Assembly: GCA_913048115.1 (NCBI GenBank)
Contig: CAJWVI010000010.1
Location: 1 to 52,050, forward strand
Origin: an uncultured Flavobacteriaceae bacterium
Lineage (GTDB): Bacteria > Bacteroidota > Bacteroidia > Flavobacteriales > Flavobacteriaceae
Reading direction: 5' to 3'
Length of the DNA: 52,050 nucleotides
Under the pieces are notes generated by a model, which worked only from the letters and a program-made list of their open reading frames with translations, ran no database searches and had not been told where the DNA came from. The translations under genes were made by a program, and so were the position numbers. Shown here piece by piece: positions 45,551 through 52,050 of this stretch (position 1 is the stretch's first letter; each line of letters opens with the position of its first letter).

Positions 45551-46134
45551 GATAGTGCTGTGATTTTATTTTTTGAAAAAGTTCTTAATTCTTCAAAGAA
45601 AGGAGTAAACTCAGCTTCAAATTGGGTGTAAAATTGTTTGAGTTCTAAAGCAGCAAGGTGCATGCTATTAGGATGCTTTACTCGCACACTCATTTGTTCT
45701 AATATTTTACTTATTCCAGTAATGCTAGTATAGCTTAGCAACCAATTGTTTGAAATCATAGCAGGCATCATGCCTTGTATGCGGCTAGGTAGTACTTCAT
45801 AATTTTCCTCTAGAAGTTTATAAAATGTATCTACATACTGCTCTAAGGGTTGGTTGTGGTATTTGTTCCAGTTTTTAGCCAGAAAATGATCGTAAAAGAT
45901 ATCTACAATAACACCGCTGTAATGCCCATGGTTTTTATGCAACCGTTTGGTGCTTTGTTTTACGATAGGGTGTTGGTCTGTAAAGCTGTCAATACCACGG
46001 TGTAATAAAATTCCTTTTTGAATTGATTTTGGATAGTTGAGGTATTTTTTTCCTTTGATACCATCTGCAATAAAATTACCAATGGTAGTATCATGATCAT
46101 CACCAGAGAGATATATGTGCGCTAGAAAATTCAT
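45547..46134 (-). CDS. acpH: Acyl-carrier-protein phosphodiesterase (AcpH/DUF479)
   Basis: The 195-residue protein begins MNFLAHIYLSGDD, followed by GNFIADGIKG and LHRGIDSFTDQHP, the hallmarks of the AcpH family, whose members remove 4'-phosphopantetheine from ACP. It has HD-like His and Asp residues (HRGID, DIFYDHFLAKNW). It is the first gene of a pair with ggt and is divergent from the GlmM-like gene (179-bp gap). A gene with this name may act on other carrier proteins. Confidence 0.9.
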   Translation of the reverse strand: MNFLAHIYLSGDDHDTTIGNFIADGIKGKKYLNYPKSIQKGILLHRGIDSFTDQHPIVKQSTKRLHKNHGHYSGVIVDIFYDHFLAKNWNKYHNQPLEQYVDTFYKLLEENYEVLPSRIQGMMPAMISNNWLLSYTSITGISKILEQMSVRVKHPNSMHLAALELKQFYTQFEAEFTPFFEELRTFSKNKITALS

Positions 46135-46182
46135 TATGTAAATTTACATAAATATCAAGGCAACAATTTCTTTTTAAAAAAG

Positions 46183-46190
46183 TATATTTG
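46183..46190 (+). promoter_or_regulatory. -7 promoter element of GlmM-like gene
   Basis: TATATTTG fits TAnnTTTG; the -33 is not clear. It would give a leader of about 125 nt before the ATG at 46314, in which a weak TTTCAG/CTGAAA hairpin lies near 46257-46279. Confidence 0.45.
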
Positions 46191-46313
46191 TGCACCTTTT
46201 TCACCCCTTCATTAAAGGCGTTTTTTCGAGAGAATTAAAGGGCACACATGAGAGAGTTTCAGCAGTACGTTTACTGAAATATCAAACCATAAAAATTTAA
46301 ATGTAAGAACACA

Positions 46314-47702
46314 ATGACACTAATAAAATCAATTTCTGGAATTAGAGGCACCATTGGTGGTACTCAAGGAGAAAATCTAACGCCTATAGATGCAGTAATG
46401 TATGCAGCAGCTTATGGAACATGGGTACAGCAGCAACGAAGTAAAGAAGCCTACCGGATAGTGGTTGGTCGTGATGCTCGTATAAGTGGTAATATGATAC
46501 AGGAACTGGTAATGAATACCCTGGTTGGCTTAGGTATTGATGTTATTAATCTTGATTTATCTACAACTCCTACAGTAGAAATGGCTGTTATGATGGAGCA
46601 TGCAGATGGAGGCATTATTCTTACGGCAAGCCACAACCCAAAACAATGGAATGCTTTAAAACTGTTAAACAATAAAGGAGAGTTTTTGGATGCTGCTGCT
46701 GGTCAAGAAATTTTAGACCTTGCTGAGCGTGCTTCAATGACTTTTGCCCAGGTTGATGATTTAGGTGAAATAACTAGAAATGATGCGTATATAGATTTGC
46801 ACATAGACGAAATACTAGATCTTGAGCTTGTTAATGTAAAGGCAATTAAAGCTGCCAATTTAAAGGTAGTAGTTGATGGTGTTAATTCTACGGGAGGAAT
46901 CGCTATTCCACTATTATTAGAGGCACTAGGGGTCCAGCCCGTGAAATTATTTTGTACTCCTAATGGTGAGTTTCCTCACAATCCAGAGCCGCTTAAAGAG
47001 CATTTGGGAGACCTAATGAAAGAAGTTGTTTCTCAAGGTGCAGACTTTGGTATTGTAGTAGATCCAGATGTAGATCGTTTAGCCTTTGTTGATGAAAATG
47101 GTGAAATGTTTGGAGAAGAGTATACCTTGGTTGCTGTTGCAGACTATGTGCTAGCTAATACCCCTGGCAATACGGTATCAAACATGTCTTCCTCAAGAGC
47201 CCTGAGAGACGTCACAAACTCTCATAATGGGACCTATACCGCTAGTGCTGTTGGTGAAGTGAATGTGGTACAAGCAATGAAGGATACCAAGGCAGTAATT
47301 GGTGGAGAAGGAAATGGAGGTATTATTTATCCAGAACTTCATTATGGTCGTGATAGTTTGGTAGGAGTTGCGCTGTTTTTGAGTCATCTCGTAGAAAAGA
47401 GAATGACAGTAAGCGCCTTAAGAGCATCATATCCATCTTATTTTATGAGTAAAAAGAAAATAGCACTCACACCCCAAATAGACGTAGATGCTATTTTAGC
47501 TGGAATGGCAGATAAATACGCAGCACAAGAAATCAATACCATTGATGGTGTTAAAATAGATTTTGAAAACAATTGGGTTCATTTGCGTAAATCTAACACA
47601 GAACCGATTATAAGAATATACACTGAAGCAACAAGCCAGAAAGCCGCAGATGACTTGGCAGATGGAATCATTGCTGACATAAAAGAAATTACGGGACTCT
47701 AA
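46314..47702 (+). CDS. glmM: Phosphoglucosamine mutase-like protein (GlmM/phosphomannomutase family)
   Basis: The 462-residue phosphohexomutase has its phospho-Ser S106 in ILTASHNPKQWN, metal-binding VDPDVDRLAF, sugar-binding GEGNGGIIY and the phosphate-binding loop RKSNTEPIIRIYTEA. The N-terminal ISGIRGTIGG is typical. GlmM makes glucosamine-1-phosphate for peptidoglycan and LPS. A phosphomannomutase or phosphoglucomutase activity is the alternative. A rhomboid gene follows after 25 nt. Confidence 0.85.
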   Translation: MTLIKSISGIRGTIGGTQGENLTPIDAVMYAAAYGTWVQQQRSKEAYRIVVGRDARISGNMIQELVMNTLVGLGIDVINLDLSTTPTVEMAVMMEHADGGIILTASHNPKQWNALKLLNNKGEFLDAAAGQEILDLAERASMTFAQVDDLGEITRNDAYIDLHIDEILDLELVNVKAIKAANLKVVVDGVNSTGGIAIPLLLEALGVQPVKLFCTPNGEFPHNPEPLKEHLGDLMKEVVSQGADFGIVVDPDVDRLAFVDENGEMFGEEYTLVAVADYVLANTPGNTVSNMSSSRALRDVTNSHNGTYTASAVGEVNVVQAMKDTKAVIGGEGNGGIIYPELHYGRDSLVGVALFLSHLVEKRMTVSALRASYPSYFMSKKKIALTPQIDVDAILAGMADKYAAQEINTIDGVKIDFENNWVHLRKSNTEPIIRIYTEATSQKAADDLADGIIADIKEITGL

Positions 47703-47727
47703 TTTTTTTAGCTTACAAAACATACCT

Positions 47728-48378
47728 ATGCAAAACCTAGATATAGCGACTATTGTAATTATAGCCGCAAATGTTATCATCTCTTTGAAAGGTTTCAAAG
47801 ACAGTCATTTTTTTGATAAATATAAATTTAACATTGCCGGTATCAAAACAGGCGAGAAGCTAAGAATGTTTTCTTCGGGTTTTTTACATGCAGACTTCAA
47901 CCACTTGTTATTTAATATGCTGACGCTGTATTTCTTTGCCCCCGTGGTAGTGTATTACTTAAGCACCACGCTTTTTGTATGCATTTATATTGGCGCGCTT
48001 GCGGCAGGAAGTCTTTTGTCATTTCATTTTCATAAAGAGGAGCCTTATTATAGCGCTATTGGTGCAAGTGGTGCGGTTACGGGTGTGCTGTATGCTGCCA
48101 TATTATTAAATCCATCTATGAGTTTGTATTTGTTTTTCGTTCCTATACCAATACCTGCTTGGTTATTTGGTGTGGGATATTTACTATACTCAATTTATGG
48201 AATGCTAAAAAAGAAAGATAATATTGGGCACGATGCTCATTTTGGTGGTGCAATAGCGGGGTATGTATTAACCCTTGTTTTTGCCCCTTCTATCCTTTCA
48301 GATAGTCTTTGGGTCGTCTTACTATTAGCCGTTCCTATTGTGCTTTTAATTGCCTTAAAAAAGTTAGATAAAATTTAA
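47728..48378 (+). CDS. Rhomboid-family intramembrane serine protease
   Basis: The 216-residue protein has about six membrane helices. The catalytic Ser is S114 in IGASGAVTGV and the catalytic His is H171 in GHDAHFGGAIAGY. The HADFNHLLFNM segment (residues 54-64) is a common rhomboid signature. It cuts membrane proteins within the bilayer; the substrates are unknown. It is 25 nt downstream of the mutase gene and probably cotranscribed. Confidence 0.92.
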   Translation: MQNLDIATIVIIAANVIISLKGFKDSHFFDKYKFNIAGIKTGEKLRMFSSGFLHADFNHLLFNMLTLYFFAPVVVYYLSTTLFVCIYIGALAAGSLLSFHFHKEEPYYSAIGASGAVTGVLYAAILLNPSMSLYLFFVPIPIPAWLFGVGYLLYSIYGMLKKKDNIGHDAHFGGAIAGYVLTLVFAPSILSDSLWVVLLLAVPIVLLIALKKLDKI

Positions 48379-48406
48379 TCTTTCAGCAGTACAGCTAGTG
48401 CGTGCA

Positions 48407-49669
48407 TTATTTAGTGTTAAATGTATAGATATACCCTAAGCTTAGTTCTGTGAAATCTGCCTGCCCTAAATTAGAGTTTAAGTGCGCGCCAGTAAATACA
48501 TTGTGCTGAGGTTTTTCTTGTGTGTTTAAGAGGTAGTATTTAATTCCTAACCGTGTATTAATTGATTTTTTAAGGGTGTACTTGGTGTTAAAGCCACCAA
48601 GTTCCCAGCCCACTGGTATATCTCTTGGGGTATTTACCCAGCCTTCATTAATACGCCAATCTATTTTATAGGCTTCCTTATAAATATTATAGCCAAGGCT
48701 AATATCTATTCCAAAATGAGCGATTAAAAACTCTGCGTTTAGATAGACCGCCAAACTAGTGGCATGGTAAAATGGTCGCTCTTTAAAACTTTCAAACTCT
48801 CTACCGTCTTGTACCAAGGACTCTTCGTTGTTTATGTAATCATAGTAATGTTGGTAGAATCTATAGTGAGCGCCAAGCCCAATTTTAAAAACACTGTTAA
48901 GCACATACCCATATTCTCCAGATATTGTATACACTGGTTTGATATTGTTAAAGGCTTCTGCTAGCACATTCCAGCCATGCCCAGTTCTAAATTCTATATA
49001 GCCATGCTTGCTTTTTTGGTAGAGAGGTTTGTTTACAGTATTTCCTTCGATGTTTGTACTGTTTTTAAAAGGAGCGTGAATTGCTCCAGAGACTCCCATT
49101 AGTATTGAATTGTAGCCACTATTGTCTAAACGGGTATGACCGTTTGAATGATGAGAAAACCCAAGCCCTAGTCGCCAATTTACATTCTTTGTAGAAAGTA
49201 GTTTGTAGTATAAAAAGAGCCTAAAGGCCCATGTAATATCTGTAGAAACCGCTCTGTTGTTTGGATTGTATATGGGGTCATATTTTTCTGTAAAATATGA
49301 AGCACCTAAAGCTGTGAGTACCTTAAAACGGCTAGAACCAAAAGCGTTAAACTCAATATAAGGAATCGCAGTAATTGCAACACCAAGAAGCTCTAGTTGT
49401 CCAAAATCTGAAACACCTATACCAACACCTGTTTGTAAGCCTTTAAAGCGCTGTGCCCATTGTTGTGGAGCGTTTTGATACTCTTTCCCGATATTAAGCA
49501 TTAGCTGTTTGTGTACTCCTGTTTCAGGAAACCCATAGTTTGATGGAAATGTCTTTCCAAATAATACCTCTGTAGTAATTACTAGTGTACCTTTTTTGAT
49601 AGTAGTATCCTCTTGTGCTTGTAACGACAAGGTAAAAACAACTAGTAGTATGTAGTGTAGTTTTTTCAT
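48407..49669 (-). CDS. PagL-like lipid A 3-O-deacylase (acyloxyacyl hydrolase)
   Basis: The 420-residue outer-membrane protein has a signal peptide (to about LSLQAQ, residue 19). GLGFSHHSNGHTRLDNSGYN includes the PagL-type catalytic His-x-Ser pattern: H173 (or H174), S175 and N176. Beta strands run through the rest. At 420 residues it is much longer than Pseudomonas PagL, as in Bacteroidota forms. The predicted reaction removes the 3-O acyl chain of lipid A. A hairpin terminator lies between it and the M42 gene upstream on the minus strand. Confidence 0.82.
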   Translation of the reverse strand: MKKLHYILLVVFTLSLQAQEDTTIKKGTLVITTEVLFGKTFPSNYGFPETGVHKQLMLNIGKEYQNAPQQWAQRFKGLQTGVGIGVSDFGQLELLGVAITAIPYIEFNAFGSSRFKVLTALGASYFTEKYDPIYNPNNRAVSTDITWAFRLFLYYKLLSTKNVNWRLGLGFSHHSNGHTRLDNSGYNSILMGVSGAIHAPFKNSTNIEGNTVNKPLYQKSKHGYIEFRTGHGWNVLAEAFNNIKPVYTISGEYGYVLNSVFKIGLGAHYRFYQHYYDYINNEESLVQDGREFESFKERPFYHATSLAVYLNAEFLIAHFGIDISLGYNIYKEAYKIDWRINEGWVNTPRDIPVGWELGGFNTKYTLKKSINTRLGIKYYLLNTQEKPQHNVFTGAHLNSNLGQADFTELSLGYIYTFNTK

Positions 49670-49716
49670 TTCAAATTACAAATAAAAAGAAAATCATGCC
49701 GGTTATAAAATTTATT

Positions 49717-49755
49717 AAAAAATCACCCATATAATTAATATATGAGTGATTTTTT
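49717..49755. terminator. Rho-independent terminator, both strands
   Basis: Arms 49717-49733 and 49739-49755 are inverted repeats over 17 positions with one mismatch (A-rich run, ATCACYCATATA and its complement). They are flanked by A6 on the left and T6 on the right, so it works in either direction. It lies downstream of the M42 peptidase gene (minus) and upstream of the PagL-like gene. Confidence 0.8.
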
Positions 49756-49799
49756 AATAGTGTATTTACTTGTTTATGTATAAAGAAATATGCCTGTAT

Positions 49800-50885
49800 T
49801 TACTCAAAGTAACTAAAGTTTTCTCCTTCTTTAATATTAAGTAAAGACTCGTAAATCAATTTAATTACATTTTCTACATCATCTCTATGAACCATTTCTA
49901 CTGTAGTGTGCATATAGCGTAGGGGTAAAGAGATAAGTGCAGAAGCAACACCGCTACCACTATAGGCAAAGGCATCTGTGTCTGTACCTGTAGCCCTAGA
50001 TAAAGCAGCGCGCTGAAAAGGAATCTTATTAGCCTCTGCAGTATCTGTAATAAGGTCTCTAAGTTTCTGCTGTACTGCAGGTGCGTATGCAATAACGGGA
50101 CCTTTGCCAATTTCTGCATCTCCTTGAGTTTTCATGTCTATCATTGGTGTGGTGGTGTCATGGGTTACATCTGTCACGATAGCCACGTTAGGCTTTATGC
50201 GTTCTGCAATCATTTGTGCTCCTCTTAAACCAATTTCTTCTTGTACACTATTGGTGATATATAAACCAAAAGGCAATGTTTTCTTATTCTCTTTTAAAAG
50301 CCTAGCAACTTCGGCAATCATAAATCCGCCCATTCGGTTGTCCATAGCACGGCATACAAACTTGTCTTTATTGAGTATGTGAAAAGTATCTGGATAGGTA
50401 ATCACACAGCCTACATGTACGCCCATTTTCTCTACTTCTTCTTTGTCTTTGGCTCCAATGTCTATAAAAATATTATCAGGTTTTGGTGCTTCTTCTTTGC
50501 TTTTGTTACGAGTGTGTATTGCTGGCCAACCAAAAACTCCTTTAATAACACCTTTTTTGGTGTGTATGTTTACAATTTTAGAAGGAGCAATTTGGTGATC
50601 ACTTCCCCCATTACGTATCACATAAAGCAGCCCAGTGTTACTAATGTAATTAACATACCAGGAAATTTCATCTGCATGTCCCTCTATAACAACCTTATAT
50701 TTTGCCTTTGGATTAATAACAGCAACTGCTGTTCCATAGGTGTCTGTAATAAATTCATCCGCATATGGTGTAAGATACTCCATCCATATCTTTTGTCCAT
50801 CCCATTCATAACCAGTTGGAGAAGCATTGTTTAAGTACTTTTCTAGAAAGGTTAATGATTTTTTATTTAATATCGATTTTGCCAT
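49800..50885 (-). CDS. M42-family metalloaminopeptidase
   Basis: The 361-residue dinuclear zinc peptidase of the glutamyl aminopeptidase/endoglucanase-like family M42 has the metal His in IEGHADEIS, the bridging Asp in CRAMDNRMGG, a Glu pair in SVQEEIGLRGAQ (catalytic and metal) and further ligands in TDVTHDT and at the C-terminus. It is cytosolic with no signal. It is divergent from the DUF4294 gene across 120 bp and ends in a hairpin terminator. Confidence 0.93.
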   Translation of the reverse strand: MAKSILNKKSLTFLEKYLNNASPTGYEWDGQKIWMEYLTPYADEFITDTYGTAVAVINPKAKYKVVIEGHADEISWYVNYISNTGLLYVIRNGGSDHQIAPSKIVNIHTKKGVIKGVFGWPAIHTRNKSKEEAPKPDNIFIDIGAKDKEEVEKMGVHVGCVITYPDTFHILNKDKFVCRAMDNRMGGFMIAEVARLLKENKKTLPFGLYITNSVQEEIGLRGAQMIAERIKPNVAIVTDVTHDTTTPMIDMKTQGDAEIGKGPVIAYAPAVQQKLRDLITDTAEANKIPFQRAALSRATGTDTDAFAYSGSGVASALISLPLRYMHTTVEMVHRDDVENVIKLIYESLLNIKEGENFSYFE

Positions 50886-50954
50886 GAAGACTGTAATTTA
50901 TTGATGAATCTCAAAATTAGATAATTAATAACGAAGTCTACACGTACAATTTAT

Positions 50955-50962
50955 TATTTTTG
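50955..50962 (+). promoter_or_regulatory. -7 promoter element of DUF4294 gene
   Basis: TATTTTTG fits TAnnTTTG, 44 nt before the ATG. No -33 TTTG is seen at the usual distance. Confidence 0.4.
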
Positions 50963-51005
50963 GAATGCTTTTAGTATTAACCAATGCATCCTTCAATATA
51001 TATAA

Positions 51006-51704
51006 ATGAAATTGACACACTATACATATATATGTTTGTTTTTAATCACTGCTGGTATTCAAGCACAAATTCCTCAAGAGTATAAGACACAGAAAAAAGA
51101 CAGTATAGAATCCTACTATTATATAATAGCAGGGGATACGCTTCCTAGAGAGTATATCGATCTAGAAGAGGTCATCTTGTTAAACAAACTTGAATTTAAT
51201 AATAAAAAAGACAGGCGCAGGTATCTTATACTAAGACGTAAGACAAGAAAAGTGTATCCATACGCAGCCTTAGCCTCAGAAAGACTCACCACTATGACAG
51301 CCCGCCTTATGACGATAAAAAAAAAGCGCCAGGCAAAAATATACACAAAGCGAATTCAAAAATATATTGAACAGGAGTTTTCAGAAAAATTAAAAAAGCT
51401 AACACGTACAGAGGGACAGATACTCGTAAAGTTAATTCATAGACAAACAGGTAGGACAGCCTTTGATTTGGTTAAAGAGCTACGCACGGCCTGGCGTGCC
51501 TTCTGGTATAGTACAACGGCTAGTTTGTTTAATATCTCCATTAAAGAAACCTATATGCCTTTCGAGGTGGAGGAGGATTACTTAATAGAGGATATACTGA
51601 TACGTTCTTTTCAATCTGAAATACTAGAGAGACAAACACCAGCCTTTAAAATAGACTTCTTAGAACTGTCTTCTCATTGGGATTTTAAAGCCTCAAAAAA
51701 GTAA
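51006..51704 (+). CDS. DUF4294 domain protein, function unknown
   Basis: The 232-residue protein has an N-terminal signal (TYICLFLITAGIQAQ). AGDTLPREYIDLEEVILLNK and the following arginine- and lysine-rich helix YLILRRKTRKVYPYA are typical of DUF4294, a Bacteroidota family. It is helical and basic with no catalytic motif that I can identify. It sits divergent from the M42 peptidase gene, an arrangement I believe recurs in Flavobacteriia. The role is unknown; the signal implies a periplasmic or envelope location. Confidence 0.85.
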   Translation: MKLTHYTYICLFLITAGIQAQIPQEYKTQKKDSIESYYYIIAGDTLPREYIDLEEVILLNKLEFNNKKDRRRYLILRRKTRKVYPYAALASERLTTMTARLMTIKKKRQAKIYTKRIQKYIEQEFSEKLKKLTRTEGQILVKLIHRQTGRTAFDLVKELRTAWRAFWYSTTASLFNISIKETYMPFEVEEDYLIEDILIRSFQSEILERQTPAFKIDFLELSSHWDFKASKK

Positions 51705-52050
51705 AGCAAAAACAAGCATTTGTGTACATCGTTCAAAAGCAGCATTTTACTATTTTACTGTTTTCTATTTTGTTGTTTTTTATTACAGCAGTAAACCAGA
51801 GTTGATGCAAAATAGGCATATTACTTACTATTTTTAGATTAGAAAAGCGAGTTGGGTACTGCAGTATGATTAGAATTTACATTTTTTTAAAAATTAATTT
51901 ATTTGTAACAGATACAATAACAAGGCCTTGTATTTTTTCTTTCTTTTTATTTAAACTTTCTTTGTTTTTTGTTTGGTGGGTATCTTTAAAACATAGTATA
52001 TTTGCAGCCGCTAAGAAATCGTAGTTAAGGCTACAACTCAAAGCAAACAA
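51705..52050. other. Right-end intergenic region
   Basis: No gene is complete here. It contains a T- and A-rich stretch and the promoter at 51972-52004. The next gene should begin beyond the window. Confidence 0.5.
51972..52004 (+). promoter_or_regulatory. Bacteroidota promoter (TTTG -N21- TATATTTG)
   Basis: TTTG at 51972-51975 and TATATTTG at 51997-52004 are 21 nt apart, within the 17-23 range known for the phylum. It drives plus-strand transcription out of the window. The leader continues with an ACTTA-poor, A-rich stretch. Confidence 0.6.

Noticed and set aside
1-52050. tRNA, rRNA, riboswitch or transposase genes
   Set aside because: I found no segment with matching conserved sequence or structure; low G+C gaps were read on both strands.

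Overview
The window looks like chromosomal DNA from a marine-type member of the Flavobacteriia (Bacteroidota). This rests on the strong A+T bias, -7 promoter elements of the form TAnnTTTG (for example 32423-32430 and 51997-52004), almost no Shine-Dalgarno sequences, and two secreted proteins with C-terminal type IX secretion (T9SS) sorting domains. It also rests on a fused alpha/beta 2-oxoacid dehydrogenase E1 and a DUF4294 protein, both typical of the phylum. I saw no rRNA, tRNA, CRISPR array, transposase or phage gene. Species cannot be fixed from sequence alone.

Region 1 (1-2850) holds a two-gene unit on the minus strand, a Tat-exported nitroreductase-like protein followed by a PaaK-like adenylate-forming enzyme. 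It is bounded by two imperfect palindromes. On the minus strand the unit begins GTTAGGT and ends ACCTAAC, which are exact complements, as expected of an integron gene cassette with attC-like sites.

Region 2 (3044-12478) is a signalling block. A lone receiver, a multi-PAS/GAF histidine kinase, an HPt protein and a LytTR response regulator lie on the plus strand. A receiver-kinase hybrid, a PAS kinase with a 21-residue coiled-coil repeat, and a GAF kinase lie on the minus strand. Only the LytTR protein has a DNA-binding domain. A secreted 1073-residue protein with an ice-binding-like (DUF3494) domain and T9SS signal follows (13022-16243).

Region 3 (16649-28930) looks like a surface-polysaccharide locus not matching Wzx/Wzy, Pel, Pnag or cellulose systems that I know. 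It encodes a TPR/outer-membrane barrel protein (minus), a STAS protein, flippase and GT4 transferase (plus), then converging minus-strand genes for a large GT-C-like membrane protein, an Ig-like secreted protein and a membrane-anchored GH5-like hydrolase. It ends with a receiver domain fused to a polyprenyl-phosphate-sugar-synthase-like GT2 (plus). The two divergent promoter gaps of this locus (18728-18878 and 27566-27739) carry the same composite motif at nearly the same distance from the plus-strand start codons. This suggests one regulator for all four transcription units. It is my best candidate for an undescribed system.

Region 4 (29033-52050) is mostly core metabolism and envelope genes: E1 dehydrogenase, a DtxR-family metal regulator with a near-perfect operator inside the promoter of a divergent TonB-dependent receptor, an M1-like barrel protein without HEXXH, a secreted nuclease-like protein, a LOG protein, UvrA, a four-helix membrane protein, gamma-glutamyltransferase, ACP phosphodiesterase, a GlmM-like mutase, rhomboid protease, a PagL-like lipid A deacylase, an M42 peptidase and a DUF4294 protein. 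A plus-strand promoter at 51972-52004 points out of the right end.
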